Below, in pieces: positions 38,146 to 46,801 of a stretch of 64,000 nt of DNA. A program made the translations under genes and the position numbers. Positions within the stretch are counted from its first letter, which is position 1, and every line of letters starts with the position of its first letter. Under the pieces are notes generated by a model that ran no database searches, was not told the DNA's origin, and was given only the letters and a program-made list of their open reading frames with translations. This DNA is from Mariprofundus sp. UBA1536 (GTDB taxonomy: Bacteria > Pseudomonadota > Zetaproteobacteria > Mariprofundales > Mariprofundaceae): positions 186,001 through 250,000 of the forward strand of contig DCPU01000018.1 in NCBI GenBank assembly GCA_002323245.1, read 5' to 3'.

Positions 38146-38954
38146 TGCTGGGATTGTAGCTTGTTCAAATTGGATGTCATCAACACTGACCATGGCATAT
38201 TGCATGTGCCTAAGGCATCAAGGTTGAGCAATGGTTTTGGCGAGGTTTGGTGGGCGCTTAACCATTCAAGGCTGCGGTTGCTATGGCGCATGCTGCCAAG
38301 CAATACAGTTTGCGGATGCGCATAAAGTGTTGCCAGCGCCTCTTCCAAATGGCGAGGGCCATGTTCGTGGCCATGTTGATGTGATTCAAGCACTGCCCAA
38401 ATCGGCACTTCATAGGCTTCCATCACACCTTGCCATGCAGGGTGCTGCATCATTACACCTTTGGTTTTGAGGGTCTCTAAAACGGGAAGCCAGAGCTTTT
38501 CCATCGCATCCACTTCGGTCAAAGCCAATGGCAATTGCTGTTCAATTTGGTTTTTTGAAGCTGGGAATTGTTGGCTCAATACGGGTGCTAGCTCTGCTAA
38601 CGCTGCTTTGACTTCTTGAAAATTCAGCCAGCCATGGGCTTGATTTTTCCATAACGTTAGCACTTGGCTTGCTTTGGCTCGAATCGGCCAGCCCTGGTCA
38701 TCGCGGCCTGCGCGAAGCACCAAGGTAGCTTTTTTTAACTGACCAACTTGCTGAGGCGATGGTTGAAAGTGGTGGGGGTCGGCACCTGCAGCCAGAAGGC
38801 AAACGCTTTGTTTTTCTGGCATCAGCATTGCTACAAGTCCAGATAATGGCGGAAGCGTCACGATGATGAGTTCATTGCTTTTGGGTTGTTCTGCGCTCAA
38901 AGCGGTGAATGGCAGCATAAGCAGGCAGCTAAGAAAAAGTGTTAAAGACTTCAT
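38142..38954 (-). CDS. znuA: Periplasmic zinc-binding protein of the ABC importer
   Basis: Cluster A-I solute-binding protein that hands metal to the permease. The 270 residues start with a signal peptide (MKSLTLFLSCLLMLPFTALSA). Metal-binding candidates are the histidines in GADPHHFQPSPQQ and MQHPAWQGVME, and a short His-rich loop ESHQHGHEHGPRH near residue 200, typical of zinc rather than manganese binders. It is somewhat short for the family (about 290-310). It is the first gene of the znuA-znuC-znuB unit; I found no convincing Zur box in the 163 bases before it. Confidence 0.85.
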   Translation of the reverse strand: MKSLTLFLSCLLMLPFTALSAEQPKSNELIIVTLPPLSGLVAMLMPEKQSVCLLAAGADPHHFQPSPQQVGQLKKATLVLRAGRDDQGWPIRAKASQVLTLWKNQAHGWLNFQEVKAALAELAPVLSQQFPASKNQIEQQLPLALTEVDAMEKLWLPVLETLKTKGVMMQHPAWQGVMEAYEVPIWAVLESHQHGHEHGPRHLEEALATLYAHPQTVLLGSMRHSNRSLEWLSAHQTSPKPLLNLDALGTCNMPWSVLMTSNLNKLQSQQ

Positions 38955-39117
38955 GGGGTATGATGTTCCTAAATAATAGCGCCAATCGTGTGTATGTGGC
39001 CTAAATGGTTGCTATTTTATGTGTTTTTATCAAATCTTAGGCGGCACTCTAGCTGTTTCTATGCATTGAACCAATGATAAGTGCTGATGTCGGTAAATCC
39101 GAGGAGTAAGATAAGAT

Positions 39118-41262
39118 ATGTTATCACCTGATTATTATCGCTACCGTTGGAGCTGGTACCGCCCGATTTTGCAACAGGGTGAGTCGGCAGCCAAACGCTG
39201 TCGTGTGGATGCGCGCAGATTGCCGCTTTATGTGCCTGGTGAAGATGCTAGGGAATATGTGCCTTATGTCATGCATGTGCAGCTCTCGTCGGTGTTTCAA
39301 ACAGCTATCAAACGCCTATACGATTTATCTGTAAAATATATGATTGATGGTGAGCGGGTTTCTGCTCATCAACTGCCGGCCACGGATGTGGTCTCGCGTA
39401 CCATGATTAAGTATTTACAGGGTTTGTATCCGCATTTGCCATCCACACTCTTGCACCATTGGTGCGCTGATAAAGAGGGCGGGCCTGCCTTATTGAAAGT
39501 TTGGCAGGATATGTGGACCCAATCATGGCGTCAGGATAAAGAAGATACCGCACCTTGGGTGCCGGCAGTGAATATCTTGATGTTGCATTTGATTCGTGAA
39601 GCGATTGGTAAATTGCCAAACACTTATCCTGCGCACAACGACCACATTATGGTGAGTGTGATTGGCGGGTTATACGACTGGGCTGTACGTGAGTTTTTGA
39701 AACAACATCTGGATGGGGCAGTGGAAGTTACCCGCATTGCCACTTATGAGACCATGATTATTCCCGTGACGCCGATGGCATTTTTGTATGTGCAACCCGA
39801 TGCCAATTTGTTGTCTGAAGCGCGATCGGTGATTCAAGCTTACGGCTTGGAGCCTGATTTATTGCCGAGGATGCGTGCATTACGCGAAAAGGTAGGTATG
39901 AAAAATGAAGCGGGCATTCTGCCACTGCTGGCGCAAGATCGTATGGGTGAGCATATGCTCAAACGCACGTGGACGCGCTTATCGCTTTGGACACTTTCGC
40001 AAAAAACCAAACAAGGTGTTTGGATGCAGTGGGTGCAAAATGCTAAAAAACTAGATACGTTAATTGCTAGGCCCGAATCCTTGCCAGAGCCTGTAGTTCG
40101 CTTATTGCAAGCTGCTGTGGGTGAACATTCAGTTGCTGGTTGGTTGCTGGCAATGCGCGAAGGCGGCAAAGCTGCCAAAAATGCTGGTACACCTTGGTTG
40201 AATGAAGATGTGGTACTCAATGCATTTCGTGTGTTTGAAGAAGATGTGGTAGTTGAAGGCGCACGTCGTAGACAAGAATCATTGTGGATGAATAGAACAG
40301 CAAAAATTGCAGCAGATAAACGCGGCAATGAAGCGATTGCTAAGTTTGAGGCAGCATATGAAAACGGTGAAATCGTTTATTTTCAGCCAGATGCTGGCAA
40401 GTCTTTACACAGCGGATCTACGCTAGCGACCAAGCAGGGTTGCTTGCGAGTAGAGTGGTCAGATTATCTTGCTGGGATGACCATGATGTCGCCGAATCGT
40501 AGTGTGTTTTTGGGGCAATATTTCTTGCCAGGAGTTTTGGCGCTGGTCGGCAAACATGAACATGTTTTTCTTGATCAAGTCTCAGCTTCGGGTTGTTTGC
40601 TGCGCGGCAGCATTCGCGAACTCGTCGATACAGCGCAACATTTACGCAATCAACTGCATACTTGGTTTGAATCGGTGAGTGAAGATAATAAATATGGCAC
40701 CATGCCTGCGGTTTCGATGTGTATTTCCCTGCTGGGCGATTGGGATTTTGTGCAACACGAGAGCAAAGCCATGGGTAAACAAACCATGGCTTTTAGTTTA
40801 TCGGTTTCGCAAGCTGATGCTGGCGTGGGCCGCGATGCTGGGCTTGGCCGCTTGATTGCATATCGCGACCAGAAGATGCGTAAGCAACCCATTGGTGGCG
40901 TGCGCGTGGACTTGTTTGAAAGTGGAACCGGTAAAGCTGAGCAACTGCTTTATAACAACGGTATTGCCCTCACATCACAAGCTGTGAACGAATTTAAAAC
41001 AGCTGTTGAAGGCAAGGCAGTGATTAAAGAATTCAGGCCCACTAAAGATCAGCTCAAAGCTACCCTTGCTGAATATAGGATGCCACCAGGTGATTTTGTT
41101 TTAGTTTGTGCGCGTATGCGCGCCGATGACCAAGTGTATATGTTTGCTCGTATGGGGCGGCCAGTTTTGGCGGGTGTGGATACTGAGCTCTATGAATTTA
41201 TTGATGCTAGGAGTGTGGCTGGCACACGCATTTATAATGATGGTTTGCCGCGCTGGAAGTGA
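39118..41262 (+). CDS. Unknown 714-residue protein with a possible degenerate nucleotide-cyclase-like domain
   Basis: I do not recognise the full protein. It is soluble, with no signal peptide or membrane segment. The first 430 residues are helical and rich in Trp, His and Arg, with no motif I can name. From about 435 the text resembles class III nucleotide cyclases or, more distantly, GGDEF domains: VEWSDYLAGMTMM sits like the F.DI.GFT metal-binding strand (Asp449), LGQYFLPGVLALVGKHEHVF like the helix and turn before GDG, but FLDQVSASGC replaces that second metal site. The tail SQADAGVGRDAGLGRL fits the later VN.AARL-type helix. If right, the domain is catalytically dead or altered and may bind a nucleotide. 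GAGGAG precedes the ATG at 39118, and the stop overlaps tilS (GTGA), so it is translated with a tRNA-modification gene. Confidence 0.7.
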   Translation: MLSPDYYRYRWSWYRPILQQGESAAKRCRVDARRLPLYVPGEDAREYVPYVMHVQLSSVFQTAIKRLYDLSVKYMIDGERVSAHQLPATDVVSRTMIKYLQGLYPHLPSTLLHHWCADKEGGPALLKVWQDMWTQSWRQDKEDTAPWVPAVNILMLHLIREAIGKLPNTYPAHNDHIMVSVIGGLYDWAVREFLKQHLDGAVEVTRIATYETMIIPVTPMAFLYVQPDANLLSEARSVIQAYGLEPDLLPRMRALREKVGMKNEAGILPLLAQDRMGEHMLKRTWTRLSLWTLSQKTKQGVWMQWVQNAKKLDTLIARPESLPEPVVRLLQAAVGEHSVAGWLLAMREGGKAAKNAGTPWLNEDVVLNAFRVFEEDVVVEGARRRQESLWMNRTAKIAADKRGNEAIAKFEAAYENGEIVYFQPDAGKSLHSGSTLATKQGCLRVEWSDYLAGMTMMSPNRSVFLGQYFLPGVLALVGKHEHVFLDQVSASGCLLRGSIRELVDTAQHLRNQLHTWFESVSEDNKYGTMPAVSMCISLLGDWDFVQHESKAMGKQTMAFSLSVSQADAGVGRDAGLGRLIAYRDQKMRKQPIGGVRVDLFESGTGKAEQLLYNNGIALTSQAVNEFKTAVEGKAVIKEFRPTKDQLKATLAEYRMPPGDFVLVCARMRADDQVYMFARMGRPVLAGVDTELYEFIDARSVAGTRIYNDGLPRWK

Positions 41263-42236
41263 GTCCGCATAGCCTGGCTGGCTTACAATTTAGTGCACTC
41301 AATATGCCCAATGCCATAGCTGTGGCATGGTCAGGCGGGGCAGATTCTACGGCATTGTTATGGCTGCTTCGTGAACATGGTTATGCGGTGCAAGCATGGC
41401 ATATTAATCATCAGTGGAGTGAACAATCTACCGAAATCGCAGCGCTGCTGGCTGAGCGAGCGAAAGCGTGGGGCATTCCATTTACGTCACTGAATATTGA
41501 AAAGCCGAGTAAAAATAAAGAAGCGTTATCACGGCAAGGTCGTTACACGGCATTTGTTGATTTGAGTAGGGTGTCTGGCTGCCATGATGTTGCTTTGGCG
41601 CATCACCTGGATGATCAAGCTGAAACGGTGTGTATGCGAATGCTACAAGGCGCAGGCGTAGCTGGATGCCAAGGTATGCTGGCATATCGCCAACATGAAG
41701 GTTTGAATCTATGGCGCCCATTGTTAAGTGTTTCCCGTGCAGATATTGAGGTCTATTTAAAATCGCGTGATATCCCTTGGGAGCATGATGTTTCCAATGA
41801 TGATACCAGTATTTGGCGTAATAAGATTCGCCATCAGTTGTTTGCGCAGATGCGTAAGGCTGGCAGCGAGCCACAACACCTATTTCTACGCTGGCAAGAG
41901 CAGGCCGTGAAGCAGCAACAGGCGATTCAATCACTGGCAAAACATATGGTGATTGAGCGTTTATCTGATGTTTCAGGTGAAGCGGTGACAGTCAATTGGC
42001 ACGATTGGTGCTCACTTCCCTTTGTTGTGCGGGTGTATGTTTTGCAGCAAATGATGGGGATGTTGTTTGCAGAAGGCAGGGTTTTGGGCAGGCGTCATCT
42101 TTTGGCGATTGAAGCTTGGCGGTTACAAGGTGGAAACAGCTGGTTGAATTTACCATCCAGCTGCTTATATAGAAGGGGTCAAGGGTTGCAACTTTGCCAA
42201 GGAAAGGTGAGTTTGCGCAACACTTTTGCCGAATAA
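41259..42236 (+). CDS. tilS: tRNA(Ile)-lysidine synthase
   Basis: Modifies C34 of the CAU-anticodon isoleucine tRNA to lysidine so that it reads AUA. It is an ATP-pyrophosphatase with the PP-loop VAWSGGADSTALLWLL, HINHQW and AHHLDDQAETVCMRMLQG. The start is a GTG at 41259 overlapping the preceding stop. The 325 residues are shorter than the E. coli enzyme (about 430), with the C-terminal tRNA-recognition domain reduced or absent, a form seen in other bacteria. ftsH follows after 14 bases, the common tilS-ftsH order. Confidence 0.93.
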   Translation: MSPHSLAGLQFSALNMPNAIAVAWSGGADSTALLWLLREHGYAVQAWHINHQWSEQSTEIAALLAERAKAWGIPFTSLNIEKPSKNKEALSRQGRYTAFVDLSRVSGCHDVALAHHLDDQAETVCMRMLQGAGVAGCQGMLAYRQHEGLNLWRPLLSVSRADIEVYLKSRDIPWEHDVSNDDTSIWRNKIRHQLFAQMRKAGSEPQHLFLRWQEQAVKQQQAIQSLAKHMVIERLSDVSGEAVTVNWHDWCSLPFVVRVYVLQQMMGMLFAEGRVLGRRHLLAIEAWRLQGGNSWLNLPSSCLYRRGQGLQLCQGKVSLRNTFAE

Positions 42237-42250
42237 AAAGAGGTCATCAC

Positions 42251-44191
42251 ATGAATAAAAATTTACTACTTTGGATTATCATTGGTATGACCATGATGAG
42301 CGTATTTAATATGTTCAGCGGCTCCATGGGCAAAAGCCAGCCCATTAGTTACACAGCATTTATGGAAAAAGTTGACCAAGGTTTGGTCGATGAGGTTGTC
42401 ATCCAAGATAAACAGGTGATGGGTCAATACCGCGATACCGCAGGCAACCCCGTTAAATTTGAACTCGAAGTGCCCAATGACCCAACCATGGTTCAACGTT
42501 TGATGGACAATAAGGTTGAGGTCAAAGCCAGCCACCGCGAAGAATCATTATTTTTAACCATTTTGATTTCTTGGTTTCCAATGTTGTTACTCATTGGTGT
42601 GTGGGTATTTTTTATGCGCCAAATGCAAGGTGGTGGCAAAGGCGGGGCGATGGGTTTTGGCAAAAGCAAAGCCAAGCTACTCAATGAGCATAAAGATCGT
42701 GTCACCTTCGAAGATGTGGCTGGTTGTGATGAGGCTAAACAAGAAGTGACTGAAGTGATCGAATTTTTACGCGATCCTTCCAAATTCACCCGTTTGGGCG
42801 GTAAAATTCCAAAAGGTATTTTGCTTGTTGGCCCTCCTGGCACTGGTAAAACCTTGCTTGGCCGCGCCATTGCTGGTGAAGCTGAGGTGCCGTTCTTCTC
42901 TATTTCTGGTTCTGATTTTGTGGAAATGTTTGTAGGTGTGGGCGCATCCCGTGTGCGTGACATGTTTGAGCAAGCCAAAAAACAATCACCATGCATTATT
43001 TTCGTGGATGAAATCGATGCTATGGGTCGTCATCGCGGCGCAGGTTTTGGTGGTGGCAATGATGAACGCGAACAAACCTTGAACCAATTGCTGGTAGAAA
43101 TGGATGGTTTTGAAGCCAATGAAGGTGTGATTTTGGTGGCTGCAACCAACCGCCCTGATGTGCTTGATCCTGCACTGATGCGTCCGGGTCGTTTTGACCG
43201 TCAAGTGGTGGTGGGTAATCCGGATATGGCTGGGCGTGTACAGATTCTTAAAGTGCACATGAAAAAAGTGCCACTTTCTTCGGATGTGGACGTTAAAGCC
43301 TTAGCGCGCGGCACTCCTGGTTTTTCTGGGGCAGACTTGGCCAACTTGGTTAATGAAGCAGCGCTAAACGCTGCCCGCTACAATCGCGATAAAGTAAGTA
43401 ATCAGGATTTTGAAGAAGCCAAAGATAAAGTGATGATGGGTGCTGAACGCCGCTCCATGGCCATGAGTGATGAAGAAAAAGCGCTCACAGCTTACCATGA
43501 AGCGGGTCATGCTTTGGTGGGGATTCATAGCCCTAAACATGATCCTTTGCATAAGGTGACTATCATTCCTCGCGGCAGAGCGTTGGGTGTGACCATGAAT
43601 TTGCCCGAACGCGATCGCTTGAGCCAATCACGCATTGAGCTTGAATCACGTCTTGCTTCATTGTTTGGCGGACGCATGGCTGAAGAATTGGTGTTTGGTG
43701 TTGAGAATATCACCACTGGTGCAGGCCATGATATTCAACAGGCAACTAAAATTGCTCGCGCTATGGTCACCGAATATGGCTTTAGTGAACGTTTGGGTCG
43801 TTTGCGCTTTTCTGATAATGAAGAAGAAGTATTTTTGGGACGCTCGGTTACCCAAAGCAAACATTTATCCGACACCACTTCCTTGATTATTGATGAAGAA
43901 ATTCGCGCATTGATTGATATTGCAGAAGCCAAAGCCCGCAAAATTCTAACGGACCACCGTGATGAATTGGAAATCATTGCCCAAGGTTTGCTGGAGTATG
44001 AAACACTGTCGGGCAAGGAAGTCCGCTTATTACTTCGCGGTGAAAGCATTGGTCGTGATGCCACAAAAAATAGTTATATGCCAAGCAATGATCCTGAAGA
44101 TGATGAGATTGTTATGGGTGATGAAAAAGAAAATGAGGCAAGCGGTGTGGATGAACACGGCACAGCCAAAGGAACAGGCCAAGAAGGCTAA
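42251..44191 (+). CDS. ftsH: ATP-dependent zinc metalloprotease FtsH
   Basis: Membrane-anchored AAA+ protease that degrades misfolded membrane proteins and regulators such as LpxC, which is relevant beside the lipid A genes. The 646 residues have two membrane segments (about 5-22 and 100-122) around a periplasmic domain, Walker A VGPPGTGKTLLGRA, FVDEIDAMGRHRGAG, the arginine-finger region RPGRFDRQV, and the zinc motif HEAGH (His416, Glu417, His420). The tail is acidic. Start: ATG 42251 with AGAGG upstream; an earlier in-frame codon lies inside tilS. Confidence 0.97.
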   Translation: MNKNLLLWIIIGMTMMSVFNMFSGSMGKSQPISYTAFMEKVDQGLVDEVVIQDKQVMGQYRDTAGNPVKFELEVPNDPTMVQRLMDNKVEVKASHREESLFLTILISWFPMLLLIGVWVFFMRQMQGGGKGGAMGFGKSKAKLLNEHKDRVTFEDVAGCDEAKQEVTEVIEFLRDPSKFTRLGGKIPKGILLVGPPGTGKTLLGRAIAGEAEVPFFSISGSDFVEMFVGVGASRVRDMFEQAKKQSPCIIFVDEIDAMGRHRGAGFGGGNDEREQTLNQLLVEMDGFEANEGVILVAATNRPDVLDPALMRPGRFDRQVVVGNPDMAGRVQILKVHMKKVPLSSDVDVKALARGTPGFSGADLANLVNEAALNAARYNRDKVSNQDFEEAKDKVMMGAERRSMAMSDEEKALTAYHEAGHALVGIHSPKHDPLHKVTIIPRGRALGVTMNLPERDRLSQSRIELESRLASLFGGRMAEELVFGVENITTGAGHDIQQATKIARAMVTEYGFSERLGRLRFSDNEEEVFLGRSVTQSKHLSDTTSLIIDEEIRALIDIAEAKARKILTDHRDELEIIAQGLLEYETLSGKEVRLLLRGESIGRDATKNSYMPSNDPEDDEIVMGDEKENEASGVDEHGTAKGTGQEG

Positions 44192-44193
44192 TC

Positions 44194-45033
44194 TTGAAAT
44201 CGCCCTGGCACAGGCAACAAGGTAAACCAGCATGGATGATGGGCGTGCTCAATTGCACGCCCGATTCGTTTTCGGATGGTTCACCTTCATTCAATGCCGA
44301 AAAAAGTATCAACCAAGCCAAACGTTTGTTGGCGCAAGGCGCTTCCATCATTGATGTGGGTGGTGAGTCTACTCGCCCCGGTGCTGAGCCCGTGTCCTTA
44401 GAAGAAGAATTAGCGCGTGTCATTCCTGTGATTACTGCCATCAAAGGGCTATGCCCCATTTCCATAGATACCACCAAAGCTGAAGTAATGTCCCAAGCCA
44501 TTAAAGCTGGCGCAACCATGATTAATGATGTGAGCGCGCTTTTGCATGACGAAAAAAGCGTAGTGGTGGCTGCAGATTCGGGTGTGGATGTTTGCTTGAT
44601 GCATATGAAAGGCTCGCCCAAAGATATGCAGGATAAACCGGCTTACGACAATGTGGTGGATGAGGTTGGTAGCTTTTTTGAGCAACGTATTCAAGTTTGT
44701 TTGGATGCTGGCATTCAGATGTCTTCTATATTGCTCGATCCAGGCATTGGTTTTGGCAAACGCCTGGAAGATAATTTGGCGCTAATAGCCAATCTTGGTG
44801 TGTTGCGTAGTCGCTTTAACCTTCCCATTTTACTTGGCGCTTCGCGCAAATCCTTTTTGGGAGCCATGACTGGTGCGGATGTGGATGATAGAGAAATTGA
44901 AACTGCTGTAATTTCCGGCATTGGTATCTATGCTGGTGCAGATATGATTCGTATTCATGATTGTTTGGCTCAAATAAAAGCAGCAATTATCGGAGGATAT
45001 TGCGCGGATGCACGGCAGGATATGATATGGTAG
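44194..45033 (+). CDS. folP: Dihydropteroate synthase
   Basis: Condenses p-aminobenzoate with hydroxymethyl-dihydropterin diphosphate; target of sulfonamides. The 279-residue TIM barrel shows GVLNCTPDSFSDG, IIDVGGESTRPGA, DTTKAEV, MINDVSAL, LLDPGIGFGK, GASRKSFLG and the final RIHDC. The start is TTG at 44194, two bases after ftsH with AAGG upstream; no ATG lies early enough. The end overlaps cdaA by seven bases. ftsH-folP-glmM is the order in many proteobacteria; here cdaA and cdaR are placed inside it. Confidence 0.95.
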   Translation: MKSPWHRQQGKPAWMMGVLNCTPDSFSDGSPSFNAEKSINQAKRLLAQGASIIDVGGESTRPGAEPVSLEEELARVIPVITAIKGLCPISIDTTKAEVMSQAIKAGATMINDVSALLHDEKSVVVAADSGVDVCLMHMKGSPKDMQDKPAYDNVVDEVGSFFEQRIQVCLDAGIQMSSILLDPGIGFGKRLEDNLALIANLGVLRSRFNLPILLGASRKSFLGAMTGADVDDREIETAVISGIGIYAGADMIRIHDCLAQIKAAIIGGYCADARQDMIW

Positions 45034-45812
45034 TGGGCAACTTACAACTCACCTTTATGGATTTGCTCGACATCGGTTTGGTGGCGCTGGTTGTGTATTA
45101 TGTTTTGCGTTTGATTCGTGGCACCCATGCCGAGCAAATGCTGATTGGCTTGGTGGTGATGCTCATCTTATATGAGGTGGCGCGCACCTTTGGCTTGCTC
45201 ACAGTAGAGTGGATATTCAATCAAGTGTTTGCTGTGTTTATCGTCATTTTGGTGGTGCTTTTTCAAGCAGAAATTCGCAAAGGTTTGATGCGCGTGGCCG
45301 TTAACCCACTTTCAACGCCGGTGCTGCCCAAAGAAGCTTTAGTGGCAGATGTGGTGGCAGCAACAGAGATGTTGCTGGAAAAAGGCTGGGGCGCGTTGAT
45401 TGTATTTGAGCGCGAAATGGGACTCAAACACCTTGATGAAAGTGGGGTGATTCTTAATGCAAGGGTGCAGCCTGAATTGCTTGTTTCCTTATTTAGCCCC
45501 GACACACCATTACATGATGGTGCTGTGGTGTTGGCATCTAATGCCGCCGGTGAAGTTCAAATTCGTGCAGCGCGGGTGTTGCTGCCACTAGCAAAATCAA
45601 AAACTGTTCGCGGCGAATATGGCACGAGGCATCGGGCAGCACTGGGTTTAACTGAAGAAAATGATGCGTTGGTAGTGGTGGTTTCTGAGGAACGTGAAGA
45701 TATTCACATTGTGCAAAATGGTGAGATGGGCCCTGCGCTACGTGGTCATGTTTTGACAGCTGAGCTTGAGAAACGGTTAAGCGGGCAGCGTATGATTGCG
45801 GATGAGGAATGA
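45027..45812 (+). CDS. cdaA: Diadenylate cyclase CdaA
   Basis: Makes the second messenger cyclic di-AMP from two ATP. The 261 residues have three N-terminal membrane segments (about 10-90) followed by the DAC domain with its two signature motifs: DTPLHDGAVVL (DGA) and YGTRHRAALGL (RHR), the latter followed by EENDALVVVVSEE. The ATG at 45027 with AGGAT upstream overlaps the end of folP. It overlaps cdaR by four bases; the cdaA-cdaR-glmM trio is known from Firmicutes, where CdaR and GlmM modulate the cyclase. Confidence 0.94.
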   Translation: MVVGNLQLTFMDLLDIGLVALVVYYVLRLIRGTHAEQMLIGLVVMLILYEVARTFGLLTVEWIFNQVFAVFIVILVVLFQAEIRKGLMRVAVNPLSTPVLPKEALVADVVAATEMLLEKGWGALIVFEREMGLKHLDESGVILNARVQPELLVSLFSPDTPLHDGAVVLASNAAGEVQIRAARVLLPLAKSKTVRGEYGTRHRAALGLTEENDALVVVVSEEREDIHIVQNGEMGPALRGHVLTAELEKRLSGQRMIADEE

Positions 45813-46795
45813 TGAAAGGGTTTCGTAAGATAGCATTACCATTTTGGTCGATTCTGATTGCAATCGTATTGTGGGTGCAAGTGCACGGTGCGGGCATGGG
45901 CTCTCTGCGCATGGATGTGGCATTGCAAGTACGCGATGTGCCAACTGATATGGTGATTGTGAATGATTTACCTGAGCAGGTAAGTATTACTATTACTGGC
46001 CTACAAACCCAGCTGAATGCGTTGGACAGGAAAAACCTATTTGTGTCTGTGGATGCTTCAGTGCTAAAAAAGCCGGGCGTGATTGAGCAGGCATTGGATG
46101 TTTCAAAAATCACCTTACCTGTTGGTTTGAAGGTTGAAAAAATTCAGCCAGATAGCGTGCAATTGCAGGTTGATCATGTGGTGACAAGAAGCCTTGACGT
46201 GCAGCCAAATTTTAATTTGCCCCAAGGTTGGGAAGCGATATTGGTGGTGGTAACTCCTGCGGCTGTAAAACTTACTGGCCCTGAAGTATGGCTGAGCACA
46301 TTAAACAAAATTGAAACGGCAGCCATTCGTTTGGATCAAGCATCAGGTTTGTTTGATATTACCACATCCTTGGTGCCTCTCAGTGGTAAAGGGATTCATG
46401 TGCAGGGTAGTGATGGCAGCGTGCGTGTGCGCGGTGAATTGGTATTAAAAAAAGCGCAGCAACCTGAGCCTGTGAATATTGAAGAAGTCACCAGAGCACA
46501 AACCCAAAGTACAGCGGTCACTGGCGAAACAACGGCAGCGCAAAGCAATGCAGACGCATCAGAAAACGGTGCATTCAATGCTGAGGTGCCACCTTATGTA
46601 GAGCCATTGGACACATACGCTGAAGATATGCCGAATGCATCAGCTGCAGATGACCAACAAGGTGAAAATGATACCGAGGAAGCAGAGGTTGAAGCGTCTT
46701 GGTCATCAAGCGATGCAGCAGCAGAGCCTCGCGCTGAAGGAGTTTTACCAGCTCAGGATTTGTATGCCAACCCCGCCACGCAAGTACAGGAGTAA
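45809..46795 (+). CDS. cdaR: YbbR-domain protein CdaR, regulator of CdaA
   Basis: One N-terminal membrane segment (about 8-25, ending VQVHGAG) is followed by two or three YbbR beta domains (about 30-220, with VSITITGLQTQL and GWEAILVVVTPAAVKLTGP), outside the inner membrane. The last about 105 residues are acidic, Ala/Gln/Glu-rich and probably disordered, an extension not usual in CdaR. It overlaps cdaA, and glmM starts six bases later. By family knowledge CdaR binds CdaA and changes its activity. Two ATGs (45809, 45812) could start it. Confidence 0.85.
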   Translation: MMKGFRKIALPFWSILIAIVLWVQVHGAGMGSLRMDVALQVRDVPTDMVIVNDLPEQVSITITGLQTQLNALDRKNLFVSVDASVLKKPGVIEQALDVSKITLPVGLKVEKIQPDSVQLQVDHVVTRSLDVQPNFNLPQGWEAILVVVTPAAVKLTGPEVWLSTLNKIETAAIRLDQASGLFDITTSLVPLSGKGIHVQGSDGSVRVRGELVLKKAQQPEPVNIEEVTRAQTQSTAVTGETTAAQSNADASENGAFNAEVPPYVEPLDTYAEDMPNASAADDQQGENDTEEAEVEASWSSSDAAAEPRAEGVLPAQDLYANPATQVQE

Positions 46796-46801
46796 GAAAA
46801 G

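Noticed and set aside
38955..39117. Zur or Fur operator between znuA and the 714-residue protein gene
   Set aside because: No stretch matched the palindromic consensus well enough to report.
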